DNA from: Bacteroidales bacterium
GTDB taxonomy: Bacteria; Bacteroidota; Bacteroidia; Bacteroidales; JAIOZK01
Direction of reading: 5' to 3'
NCBI GenBank assembly: GCA_021738625.1
Contig: JAIPBS010000013.1
Location: 23,767 to 87,766, forward strand
Length of the DNA: 64,000 nucleotides
Shown: positions 49,573 to 58,576 of the stretch, piece by piece
Position numbering within the stretch: position 1 is the stretch's first letter
How the letters are laid out: every line of letters starts with the position of its first letter
Program-made: the position numbers and the translations under genes
The notes under the pieces: generated by a model
Database searches by the model: none
What the model saw: the letters and a program-made list of their open reading frames with translations, nothing else
Told to the model about the DNA's origin: nothing

Positions 49573-50943
49573 CTAATCTTTAATACAACGAACCGAAAAT
49601 CCCTTCTCTTTATCTGTTTCAAGCCGGCTGACTTGATCACTTGACCAGCCAAGCAATCTTCGCCATGCATTATCAGCATCGAATGTGCTTGAAGTCCAAA
49701 AAAGGCCAGCTGCTTGTATTTCTGAGAAAGTCACGCCAATTCCTCCGGTTACACGCAATCCACCAGGTTCTGCAGAAAAATCATAAAGATCGTCACCATA
49801 GCCTCCGGAAGCCCAGATATTTTCTGATTTCAAATTCAGACCGACATCAAATCCGCGGTAAAGGGTATTGTCCCATTCCCCGTCGCCAACTTTATACTTA
49901 CTGTCCACATAACCCTCAAGCGTTTTCCATTCCTCATCATCGGGCAAATGCCAGCCCATTGGGCAAATTCCCTGAGTTCCTTCCTCTGTCGTATACTGCA
50001 TCATTTCATCCCATTGATACAAACCTCCATAGGTATCACAATTCGATTCAAGATTATCGTAACAATATTTTTCAATATTACCATTATCTGTCTGTTCATA
50101 TTCTCCGTCAACCCGAGTTCCAATATTTAGGTTTTCAGCCAGCCAGCATTGCGTTCCGATAATCACCGTATTGTAGCTTTGCCCACCATATGAAATTGTG
50201 CCGCATGACATACCATCGTTATTCATGGTTGGTTTCCAGGATTCACCATTATAGCAGAAAAGCATGTTCACTGTTGTGTTGAACACCAGCAATCCTGCTG
50301 TTGGCGATGAAATTGAGTTCATTTGGTTGGTTGACATACGCGGAGGCAGCATGCCCTGGTTGGTTGAAGAGATTTCAAGGATAGCCGAAGATGCCGGATT
50401 GGTCGTCCCAATGCCAATTCTTCCGTCCGTCTCAATGGTGAGGCGGGCCGTGCTATTGGTGTTGAGTCTTATTTCTTCATAAGCTGATATGGAATATTCA
50501 TTCCCTGAGTTTTCATCTTCCATTATGATGGAAAGCAGGTTCTGATCATCTCCGGTGATTTTGATATTACCATAGTTTACATGCAGTTTTTCATCAGGTG
50601 TAACTGTACCTATGCCCACATTATCCCCGTTATTTTCCAGGATGGTATTTGTGCTTGATTTAGTCCACAGTTCTTCCCCTTTTTTAATCTCCTGCCAGCC
50701 ATTTCCGTTAAAGAACCAGAAACTGAGGGTTTCACTGTCGTAAACAAATAAGCCTGTTGCCGGATTTGAAATAGCTGTTCTTTGCGCAGTGTTCATCCTC
50801 GGCACCAACATGCCTTTTTCTGTGGATTGGACATCCAGCACTGCGGAGGCATCGGGTGAACTGCCATCATTATTTATGGCTACCTGGGCATAAAGTATTG
50901 AAATTGAAACAAAAAAGATGAAAGTGAACAGTGTTTTTTTCAT
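49573..50943 (-). CDS. Exported FISUMP-domain protein, paralogue 2
   Basis: A 456-residue protein with the same plan as its neighbour at 47924: signal peptide (MKKTLFTFIFFVSISILYAQ), two modules with DVQSTEKGMLVPRM and SSTNQGMLPPRMSTNQM, then FISUMP (CWLAENLNIGTRV, YGGLYQWDEMMQY, QGICPMGWHLPDDEEW, FSVRCIKD). No head repeats. The central 135 bases (50421-50557) are almost identical to 48775-48911 in paralogue 1, with three differences, whereas the C-terminal parts differ widely. Confidence 0.88.
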   Translation of the reverse strand: MKKTLFTFIFFVSISILYAQVAINNDGSSPDASAVLDVQSTEKGMLVPRMNTAQRTAISNPATGLFVYDSETLSFWFFNGNGWQEIKKGEELWTKSSTNTILENNGDNVGIGTVTPDEKLHVNYGNIKITGDDQNLLSIIMEDENSGNEYSISAYEEIRLNTNSTARLTIETDGRIGIGTTNPASSAILEISSTNQGMLPPRMSTNQMNSISSPTAGLLVFNTTVNMLFCYNGESWKPTMNNDGMSCGTISYGGQSYNTVIIGTQCWLAENLNIGTRVDGEYEQTDNGNIEKYCYDNLESNCDTYGGLYQWDEMMQYTTEEGTQGICPMGWHLPDDEEWKTLEGYVDSKYKVGDGEWDNTLYRGFDVGLNLKSENIWASGGYGDDLYDFSAEPGGLRVTGGIGVTFSEIQAAGLFWTSSTFDADNAWRRLLGWSSDQVSRLETDKEKGFSVRCIKD

Positions 50944-51045
50944 GTCAATTTGGGATTTAAAAATGTTGTTTTGAGTTGTTAAATTTAGTAAAAATTGCTT
51001 TTAGAGAAATAACAAAGTCTAAAAACTATGAAATTAACACTTCAC

Positions 51046-52986
51046 TTAATCCTTTATGCAACGAATAGAATAAGCCAGGTCCATGCTCCAACCACCATCA
51101 TATCTATGAACCATATCAGAATCATAATACATTCTTCTTTCATATGCCGCACTATATTGATATGTTGAAGTCCAGAAATTTGCCGATTTTTCCCATTCCA
51201 TGAACCCACTTGTTTTAACGTAACCCACCGGTAATGAAGTAAAACCAAAATCATCAGTACCATTTCCTTCTTCATACCAGTATTCATCAGATTTAAGTTT
51301 CTTGCCTGCATCTGGCGAAACATAACCCGTTAATTGAGTCCATTCATGATCAGTAGGAATGTGCCAACCCTCAGGACAAATACCCTGGGCTGCTGAGTCG
51401 GTAACATATTGCATAAGTTCATGCCATAAATACAACCCCCCGTAAATTTCGCACTGGTCGGCGTTATCATATTGGCAATACTTTTCAATTATTCCGTTGT
51501 CGGTTTGATCTTCATCATGGTTAATTTGCGTACCTATATTCAGGTTCTCTGCCATCCAGCACTGATCACCAATTATAACAGTACTATATGTTTGTCCCTC
51601 ATAAGTGAAATCACCACAGGGATCACCATCATTGTTTGCGATTTGTTTCCAGTTTGCCCCATTGTAAATCATTAAAACGTTGAGTGTAGTATTAAAAACA
51701 ATCAGGCCACTTTGAGGATTGTCTATTGATTTCATTTGAGTCATTGTTAGTCGCGGAGGTAACAGTCCGCTCGTAGTAGTATTGATTTCAAGCTTCCCGT
51801 TAACACTCAGCTCGTTATTATCAAACTCTCCATATATCAATGGGTTTGCTGTATCAGAATTGTCAACATAGAGTTTGTTACTGCCCGTTTCATTTTTTCC
51901 GGTCTGGTATCCGATAAACACATTGCCTGACTTATTGTGTAATGAACTTCCGGCGCCGGCTTCGTATCCCAGCATTGTATTGTTGTTCCCTGTTTGATTA
52001 TAGAGGTTGGCCCGGTAGCCAACACCCGTGTTACCACTGCCGGTGGAATTAGCGTATAAAGCCTGTGATCCTAAAGCTGTGTTTTTACTGGCGGTATTGC
52101 TTAATAATGCATCATATCCAATTGCTGTATTGTTACTTCCACTAACATTGGTGTTAAGAGAAGTAAATCCAAGTGCCGTATTACGCTGGCCATCCACATT
52201 TGCTTTTAGTGCTTGAAAACCGATGGCGGTGTTTTGAATACCATCAAGATTAGCATTCATAGCATAATAACCAACGGCAGTATTTCTGTCGCCTATGGTA
52301 TTGGTTAGGCCTGATCCTGATCCGATAAAAACATTCCGGTTGTCGCTAAGGTCATCATTCAGGCCTGCATCAATACCAAGAAATACCGAATTACCGGTTG
52401 AAGTCTGGGAGATACGCCCGGCAACATCCAGTTTGGCGCCCGGGGCGGTAGTTCCAATTCCAACTTCACCATTGGGTTCGATGGTAAGCCTTTCGGTTCC
52501 ATTGGTTCTAAGTGTTAAATCTTCATACCCAACAATGGAAAACTCTTCTTCTGAATTTTCATCATCCCAGATCAGTGAAAGGAGGTATTCATCATCTCCG
52601 GTAATCTTAATATTACCGTAATTGATATGTAATTTCTCTTCAGGATTATTTAATCCTATCCCGACATTTCCATCGTTATAGTAAACCTTACTTCCGTTGC
52701 TAACCCACTGGCTGCTCATCACCTGCCAGTCGGGAGTGCCTGCCGTTCCTTTGTTCATATAAAAGTTGTTGTCATCCGTACAAAAGATCAGCAGGCCTTT
52801 TGCCGGATCGCTGATGGCATCCCGCTCGGCTTCGGTCATCCGCGGCACCAGCATGCCTTTTTCAGTGGATTGTACATCCAGCATGGCGGATGCATCGGGT
52901 TCGCTGCCGTCTTTATTTATGGCTACCTGGGCAAACAAACCGGTTCCGCCAATTAACAATGCTATAGTAAAGATGATCTTTTTCAT
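51046..52986 (-). CDS. Exported FISUMP-domain protein with head repeats, paralogue 3
   Basis: A 646-residue protein: signal peptide (MKKIIFTIALLIGGTGLFAQ), a first DVQSTEKGMLVPRM module, a linker with IGTTAPGAKLDVAG, nine units of a 17-residue repeat (consensus NTAxGxxALxxNTxGxx), a second module (LLPPRLTMTQMKSI) and a FISUMP domain (CWMAENLNIGTQI, GICPEGWHIPTDHEW, SIRCIKD). The repeats resemble YadA-type trimeric head repeats in sequence. Surface adhesion is inferred. Confidence 0.88.
   Translation of the reverse strand: MKKIIFTIALLIGGTGLFAQVAINKDGSEPDASAMLDVQSTEKGMLVPRMTEAERDAISDPAKGLLIFCTDDNNFYMNKGTAGTPDWQVMSSQWVSNGSKVYYNDGNVGIGLNNPEEKLHINYGNIKITGDDEYLLSLIWDDENSEEEFSIVGYEDLTLRTNGTERLTIEPNGEVGIGTTAPGAKLDVAGRISQTSTGNSVFLGIDAGLNDDLSDNRNVFIGSGSGLTNTIGDRNTAVGYYAMNANLDGIQNTAIGFQALKANVDGQRNTALGFTSLNTNVSGSNNTAIGYDALLSNTASKNTALGSQALYANSTGSGNTGVGYRANLYNQTGNNNTMLGYEAGAGSSLHNKSGNVFIGYQTGKNETGSNKLYVDNSDTANPLIYGEFDNNELSVNGKLEINTTTSGLLPPRLTMTQMKSIDNPQSGLIVFNTTLNVLMIYNGANWKQIANNDGDPCGDFTYEGQTYSTVIIGDQCWMAENLNIGTQINHDEDQTDNGIIEKYCQYDNADQCEIYGGLYLWHELMQYVTDSAAQGICPEGWHIPTDHEWTQLTGYVSPDAGKKLKSDEYWYEEGNGTDDFGFTSLPVGYVKTSGFMEWEKSANFWTSTYQYSAAYERRMYYDSDMVHRYDGGWSMDLAYSIRCIKD
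51880..52345 (-). repeat. Array of nine 17-residue (51-bp) head repeats in paralogue 3
   Basis: Units such as NTAVGYYAMNANLDGIQ and NTALGFTSLNTNVSGSN follow each other every 51 bp, with Gly5, the aliphatic or aromatic at 6-9 and Gly15 kept. The last units lengthen slightly (GYEAGAGSSLHNKSG). The approximate bounds are taken from the translated units. Confidence 0.8.
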
Positions 52987-53072
52987 TATTTAAGTTTCTA
53001 TCCAATTTCGTTTGTTTAAATTTTTTTTTAATTCGCCTGCCGGCGGATCTGTTAAATTTCAAATTTCAAATC

Positions 53073-55505
53073 CTAATCCTTCAAGCAACGAACTGAAAAA
53101 CCGTACTCCTGATCGTAGTTTTCACGGTAGACTTCATCGTTGTCATAATTCAGGAAGCGGTTGTAGGCACCTCCACCACTTCCTGTAGAGGACCAAAAGC
53201 TGGCGTAGTACTCTACGTAGATGATTAACCCATCAAATCTGCGCCAACCGCCCGGAAGGGCCGCGAAACCATAGGCGTCAGAACCATTTCCGCCTGAATG
53301 CCAGCCATTTGTGCTTTTCAATTTTTCACCTGCATCAAATCCACGGTATCCTCCATTATCCCATTCCGGATCCCCTATCCCATATTGACTGTCCACATGA
53401 CCTTCCAGTCTTTTCCATTCTTCATCGGTAGGGATATGCCACCCCGAGGGGCAAATGCCCTGGGTACCCTGAGCTGATGTATACTGCATCATCTCATCCC
53501 ACTGATAAAGTCCACCATAAACATCACAGCTATCCTGTTCATCATCATAGCAATACTTTTCAATGATACCGTTATTTGTCTGTCCTGAAGTGCCATCTAT
53601 CCGTGTTCCCACATTCAGGTTTTCAGCCATCCAACATTGGGTGCCAATGATAACTGTGCTATACGTCTGGCCTTCATAAGTAAAGTCGGCACAGCTTTGC
53701 CCGTCTTTGTTTTGTACCTGTTCCCAGGATGAACCATTGAAAACCACCAATGCATGAATGCTGAGGTTGTATACCATCAATCCTTCTTCGGGGGAACTTA
53801 AGTTACCAATTTGTGTGGATGTTAAACGGGGAGGCAGAAAACCATCTGTAGTAGTACTCACTTCCAGTTTGCCATTCACTTTAACTTCATCATTATCAAA
53901 CTCACCGTAAATTAAAGGGTCGGAACTGCTGGAGTTTTCAATATAAAGTTTATTGTTTCCTGTTTCATTTCTTCCGGATTGATACCCGATAAACACATTA
54001 CCTGACTTATTATGTAAGGACGATCCTGCACCTGCTTCGTAACCAATCATGGTATTGTAGTTGCCCTCTTCATTGTACAAGTTGCTGCGATAACCGACGC
54101 CTACATTTCCACTCCCTGAGCTATTGTATTTTGACGCCCTGTATCCCAGGGCAACATTGTAGTTTCCGTTCAAGTTATCTTCCAGGGCCAACGATCCGAT
54201 TGCAGTATTGTAACTACCGCTTGTGTTTAAGTTCAGCGCCATGGTGCCGCTTGCCGTATTGTGTTTTCCTTCATCATTTGTATATAGTGACCTGTATCCG
54301 TTGGCTGTATTATAATAACCGGTTGTATTTGAAAACAGTGTTTTTGATCCAACGGCCGTATTGTAGGTAGCATGATAGGCTTCGGTTGCCCCCTGCCCGT
54401 TGCTGTATAAAGAAGAATCCCCGACAGCGACCAGGTCGCTTTTAACTGTATTAGAATACAGGGCTTTACTTCCAACTGCAACATTGTTGCTACCGGTTGA
54501 GTTGGATCTCAAGGCTTTATATCCTCCGGCGAAATTCCCGTTTCCGGTATTGTTTGCATATAGCGCCTCTGAGCCTGTGGCTGTGTTAAGGGCACCTGTG
54601 CTGTTAAACAATAAGGCATCATAACCATAAGCGGTGTTATTGGTACCCGTGGTGTTATTGTTTAATGTAGTGAAACCCATCGCAGTATTCCGGTATCCGG
54701 TTGTATTGTTTCTCAATGCCTGGAAACCAAAGGCAGCATTTTGCTCGCCATCAACATTATTATACATGGCATAGTATCCTATAGCCGTGTTTCGATTTCC
54801 CGTGGTATTGCTCTGGCCTGCCGAAGTTCCGATAAACACATTCCGGTTGTCAGACAGATCATCATTCTCCCCAGCGTGGGATCCAAAAAAAACGGAATTT
54901 CCGAGACCACTTTGCCATATAGCCCCCTTCACTTCCAACAGCGCACCCGGAGCTGTGGTGCCAATTCCTATCTTGCCGTCAGTTTCAATGGTAAGTCGCT
55001 CATTGCCATTTGTTCTGAATGTCAACTCTTCATAGCCCACAATGGAAAACTCTTCTTCTGAATTTTCATCATCCCAAATCAGGGAAAGCAGATTTTCATC
55101 GTCTCCTGTAATTTTAATGTTGCCGTAACTCACATGCAATTTTTCCTCGGGTGTCGAGGTACCTAATCCCAGGTTATCTCCACTATTCTCAAGAAGAGTG
55201 TTTGTACCGGATCGACTCCACAATGACGCCCCCTGTCTTATTTCCTGCCAGGAGCTACCGTCATAAAACCAGAAACTACCGGTGCCGGTATCAAATACAA
55301 GCAAGCCTGTAGCCGGGTTGGCGATGAGGGTTCGTTCAGATGAGCTCATCCTCGGCACCAGCATACCTTTTTCAGTAGATTGTACATCCAGCATTGCGGA
55401 AGCATCGGGATCGTTGCCGTTGTTGTTTACGGCTACCTGGGAAAAGGCCGGGAAACAACCCATGCCCAAAATGATCAATACGGTAAATATGTTCTTCTTT
55501 ATCAT
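53073..55505 (-). CDS. Exported FISUMP-domain protein with long head-repeat array, paralogue 4
   Basis: An 810-residue protein with the same plan as paralogue 3: signal peptide (FTVLIILGMGCFPAFSQ), DVQSTEKGMLVPRM module, linker with IGTTAPGALLEVKG, about 17 head-repeat units, second module (FLPPRLTSTQIGNLSSPEEG) and FISUMP domain (CWMAENLNVGTRI, GICPSGWHIPTDEEW, FSVRCLKD). One unit carries an insertion (GQGATEAYHATY). It is first of the four tandem genes and divergent from the two-component genes at 55723. Confidence 0.88.
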   Translation of the reverse strand: MIKKNIFTVLIILGMGCFPAFSQVAVNNNGNDPDASAMLDVQSTEKGMLVPRMSSSERTLIANPATGLLVFDTGTGSFWFYDGSSWQEIRQGASLWSRSGTNTLLENSGDNLGLGTSTPEEKLHVSYGNIKITGDDENLLSLIWDDENSEEEFSIVGYEELTFRTNGNERLTIETDGKIGIGTTAPGALLEVKGAIWQSGLGNSVFFGSHAGENDDLSDNRNVFIGTSAGQSNTTGNRNTAIGYYAMYNNVDGEQNAAFGFQALRNNTTGYRNTAMGFTTLNNNTTGTNNTAYGYDALLFNSTGALNTATGSEALYANNTGNGNFAGGYKALRSNSTGSNNVAVGSKALYSNTVKSDLVAVGDSSLYSNGQGATEAYHATYNTAVGSKTLFSNTTGYYNTANGYRSLYTNDEGKHNTASGTMALNLNTSGSYNTAIGSLALEDNLNGNYNVALGYRASKYNSSGSGNVGVGYRSNLYNEEGNYNTMIGYEAGAGSSLHNKSGNVFIGYQSGRNETGNNKLYIENSSSSDPLIYGEFDNDEVKVNGKLEVSTTTDGFLPPRLTSTQIGNLSSPEEGLMVYNLSIHALVVFNGSSWEQVQNKDGQSCADFTYEGQTYSTVIIGTQCWMAENLNVGTRIDGTSGQTNNGIIEKYCYDDEQDSCDVYGGLYQWDEMMQYTSAQGTQGICPSGWHIPTDEEWKRLEGHVDSQYGIGDPEWDNGGYRGFDAGEKLKSTNGWHSGGNGSDAYGFAALPGGWRRFDGLIIYVEYYASFWSSTGSGGGAYNRFLNYDNDEVYRENYDQEYGFSVRCLKD
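53950..54850 (-). repeat. Array of about seventeen 17-residue (51-bp) head repeats in paralogue 4
   Basis: Units include NTAIGYYAMYNNVDGEQ, NTAMGFTTLNNNTTGTN and NTASGTMALNLNTSGSY. The first units and the last three (VGVGYRSNLYN, GYEAGAGSSLHNKSG, FIGYQSGRNETG) match those of paralogue 3, so the extra units are internal. Bounds are approximate. Confidence 0.82.
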
Positions 55506-55687
55506 GCCAAGTAAAATTTGATTTTTTCGATTTATTGGTTGCTAAAACTAAATCTTCTATTAAGGTGCATCAAGCAGCATAAAGAATTCGGAAGGGTATT
55601 CATGTAAATTGGCTATGGTTATTTATTAAATGGTATGTATTTTTTTTTACTTTTAGACATACCGGCCCATTATATGAAAGAGTTTTT

Positions 55688-55695
55688 TATTTTTG
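55688..55695 (+). promoter_or_regulatory. Minus-7 box of the two-component operon promoter
   Basis: TATTTTTG matches TAnnTTTG and lies 27 bases before the kinase ATG at 55723. The 217-bp divergent region also serves the leftward FISUMP gene starting at 55505. Confidence 0.55.
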
Positions 55696-55722
55696 CTTTA
55701 ATCGCAACATAAACCTACGCAT

Positions 55723-57711
55723 ATGAGAATCCGCACTTTATTGCTTTGCTTCTTTTTGTCGACAGGATGGGCTTATGCACAACCCAACCAGCTGGATAGT
55801 TTAAAGGATTCATTGTCAGAGATGCCTGATGAAGATAAAGTCAGTGCCCTTTTACAATTGGGCTATAAGTATAAAAAGATATCAGCAGACAGTAGCATTC
55901 TTTATTATAAAAAGGCCATTGATCTGGCTGATGAAAAAGATCTCTTGAGGTCAAAAGTATACGGCTATCTGGAATTGGGAGAAGTTTACAGGCAGTATAC
56001 AGGAGATATTGATAAGGCTTTGGAAAACTTTAGACTGGCCGATCAGTATAATCTTAAATTAAATGATTTATATGTTTATTCGAGAATCAGGCTTTTGCAG
56101 GGTACAATTGAGTTGGTAAATTTTGCTGATTACGAGAAAGCACTTGATTATTTTAAACAATCCCTGGATGTTTTGGATAGCATAGCAAGCGATACCGCCA
56201 GTGATGAAATCAAAAAATCACATATCGGTCTTTTGAACGCAATCGGAGTTGCTTATTTTGAAATTGAAGACCATGAAGCTGCCCTGAAATATTATAAAGA
56301 AACCATTCAAAAACTTGTGGAATATGGTTACAGCGATTACCTCTATGTTTACCTTGGCAATGTGGGAAGGGCGTTTAGTGAGATGGGCGAGTACGACAGC
56401 GCCCTGGTATACTTCAACCGGGTTTATGAACTGTCCCTTGAAAAGGGCGTCAGGCAAAAGGCGGCCAAAGCCACAGAAGACATGGGTATTGTGAGCAGGA
56501 AAAAAGGCGATTACAACAATATGCTGGAATATTGCAAAGTGGCTTTGGATCTGTATCATAAAGATGAAAACCCTGATGGAAAAGACATCTCTTTTATCAA
56601 TCTGAAAATTGGTCAGGCTTACTATTTATTGCAGAAATACGATTCTGCCTATCCCTATTTTCTAAAAAGTCTTGAACTGGCAAAAAAAAATAACTGGACC
56701 CCAAAAATAATCGATGCCAAAAGATTCCTGGCTGAATATTACGCTGCAACCGGTAACTTTAAAAATGCTTATGAACACCAAAAAGCCATTCTTGGTTTTG
56801 TTGACACCACTTTCCAAAAGGAACTTGCCTCGGTTTCGAAAGAGATGCAGATCAAATACGAAACCGCCAAAAAGGAGAAGGAAATCGCTGAACAGTCTTT
56901 GTTGATTGAACAACAGCAATCCGACATCAGGACGCAATGGATCATCATCGGTGGCATCACTGCTTTGGCTTTGATCATCTTCCTTCTGTTTGTCATCCTG
57001 TTTAACCGCTACCGGTCAAAACAGAAACAACGCCAATCCGAATTGGAAAAGAAAGCCCTGGAACTGGAAAAAAGGTCCATCGAAACCGAACAGCGCCTGC
57101 TGCGATCACAAATGAACCCCCATTTTATTTTCAACTCTCTTTCCTCGGTTCAAAATTATATTTCGATAGACGATAAGATCGCTGCCATGAGCTTTTTGTC
57201 GAAGTTTGCCGAATTGATCAGAAATATCCTTATGAATTCCCGCGAAGCCACCATTCCCTTACAGGATGAAATTGATACATTAAGATTATATATGGAACTG
57301 GAACAGCTCCGGCTGAAAAATAAGTTTGATTTTGAAATTGAGGTGGATGAAAGGCTTGACGCTGAAGCTGTGTACATCCCCCCTATGCTCATACAACCTT
57401 TTGTGGAAAATGCCATAAAACACGGTTTGCGAAATATGGAAGGAAAAGGAACGCTTGAGATTTCATTCAGGAAGAATGCGCAGATGATCTATTGTAAGGT
57501 TAAGGATGATGGCATCGGACGGGATAAAGCCCGGCAGTTGCAGGAAGCGGATCACCGTTCGTTGGCCCTGCAGATCATCAGGGAGCGCCTGGAGGTATTA
57601 AAAAACGTTTACAATGCGGAACTGGAATTGAGCATCGAGGACCTGAGAACTGAGCAGGGGAATCCTGCCGGTACACAGGTGAAGATCAGCCTGCCGTTCG
57701 AAAAGGAATAA
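55723..57711 (+). CDS. TPR-containing LytS-type sensor histidine kinase
   Basis: A 662-residue kinase. After a signal peptide (LLLCFFLSTGWAYAQ) come about seven TPR-like repeats in the periplasm (KALENFRLADQYN, ALKYYKETIQKLVEYGY, ALVYFNRVYELS), a coiled stretch, one membrane helix (IIIGGITALALIIFLLFVILF), a His_kinase domain with QMNPHFIFNSLSSVQNYI, and HATPase (PPMLIQPFVENAIKHGL, DDGIGRDKA). The next gene, 18 bases on, is its LytTR regulator. The signal is unknown. Confidence 0.92.
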   Translation: MRIRTLLLCFFLSTGWAYAQPNQLDSLKDSLSEMPDEDKVSALLQLGYKYKKISADSSILYYKKAIDLADEKDLLRSKVYGYLELGEVYRQYTGDIDKALENFRLADQYNLKLNDLYVYSRIRLLQGTIELVNFADYEKALDYFKQSLDVLDSIASDTASDEIKKSHIGLLNAIGVAYFEIEDHEAALKYYKETIQKLVEYGYSDYLYVYLGNVGRAFSEMGEYDSALVYFNRVYELSLEKGVRQKAAKATEDMGIVSRKKGDYNNMLEYCKVALDLYHKDENPDGKDISFINLKIGQAYYLLQKYDSAYPYFLKSLELAKKNNWTPKIIDAKRFLAEYYAATGNFKNAYEHQKAILGFVDTTFQKELASVSKEMQIKYETAKKEKEIAEQSLLIEQQQSDIRTQWIIIGGITALALIIFLLFVILFNRYRSKQKQRQSELEKKALELEKRSIETEQRLLRSQMNPHFIFNSLSSVQNYISIDDKIAAMSFLSKFAELIRNILMNSREATIPLQDEIDTLRLYMELEQLRLKNKFDFEIEVDERLDAEAVYIPPMLIQPFVENAIKHGLRNMEGKGTLEISFRKNAQMIYCKVKDDGIGRDKARQLQEADHRSLALQIIRERLEVLKNVYNAELELSIEDLRTEQGNPAGTQVKISLPFEKE

Positions 57712-57729
57712 TTTCATATCTTTACAACT

Positions 57730-58473
57730 ATGATGAAAGCGGTTATAATAGACGATGAAAACGACTGTAGGCAAGTTGTTGAAACCTTGCTCAATGAACA
57801 TTTCTCCGAAATACGGATATGCGGGCAGGCTGCTTCTGTTGCAGAGGGGAGGGAGCTGATCATGAATGAAAATCCCGATGTTCTGTTGCTGGATATTGAG
57901 CTGGGCGACGGAAACGCATTTGATCTGCTGGGCGGTTTAAATAAGCTCAGTTTTCAGGTGATCTTTATAACGGCTTACGAGCAGTATGCCATTCAAGCCA
58001 TCCGGCACAGTGCAATCGATTACATCCTCAAACCTGTCGATCCGCAGGCATTTATTCAGGCAATCGACAAGGTGAAAAGGATGAGCGACAATATTGGATT
58101 GCTATCCAAGCAGATCAAGGTGCTACTGGAAAACCGAAGCGATTTCAACCGCATTGCCCTCCCGACTCTGGAAGGCTTCCGTTTTGTGAATATCGATGAC
58201 ATCATCCACTGCAAGGCAGAAAGCAACTATACCTGGTTTCATTTGAAGAACAATGAAAAAATCCTGGTCACCAAAACCTTGAAGGAATATGACGAAACCC
58301 TGTCGGAGAAATATTTTGTCAGGGTTCATCAATCCCACCTGATCAATATCAAATATGTTGAAAAATACATCAAGGGCGAAGGCGGCACCGTGGTGATGGT
58401 TGATGGCTCGGAGGTGATTGTTTCAAGACGGAGAAAGGATCGGTTTCTCAGAATGATGAAAGGAAGATTCTGA
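57730..58473 (+). CDS. LytTR-family response regulator
   Basis: A 247-residue regulator with an N-terminal receiver domain (IIDDENDCRQ acidic pair, phospho-Asp in LLLDIELGDGN, ITAYEQYAIQAI, and Lys in YILKPVDPQAF) and a C-terminal LytTR DNA-binding domain (IIHCKAESNYTWFHLKN, VRVHQSHLINIKYVEKYI, VSRRRKDRF). It is the partner of the kinase encoded 18 bases upstream. The neighbouring divergent FISUMP genes are plausible but unproven targets. Confidence 0.94.
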   Translation: MMKAVIIDDENDCRQVVETLLNEHFSEIRICGQAASVAEGRELIMNENPDVLLLDIELGDGNAFDLLGGLNKLSFQVIFITAYEQYAIQAIRHSAIDYILKPVDPQAFIQAIDKVKRMSDNIGLLSKQIKVLLENRSDFNRIALPTLEGFRFVNIDDIIHCKAESNYTWFHLKNNEKILVTKTLKEYDETLSEKYFVRVHQSHLINIKYVEKYIKGEGGTVVMVDGSEVIVSRRRKDRFLRMMKGRF

Positions 58474-58576
58474 TCCTTTTATCAGAGGACAAAATCATTA
58501 CCCACAAACCTTTACCTGTTTCAACTGCCCGGATTTAGCAATGAATCCGTTTTGAAATAATTTGTAATTTTATCAA

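Noticed and set aside
53073..55505. Possible diversity-generating retroelement acting on the FISUMP tips
   Set aside because: No reverse transcriptase, template repeat or adenine-biased variable region was seen in the window.
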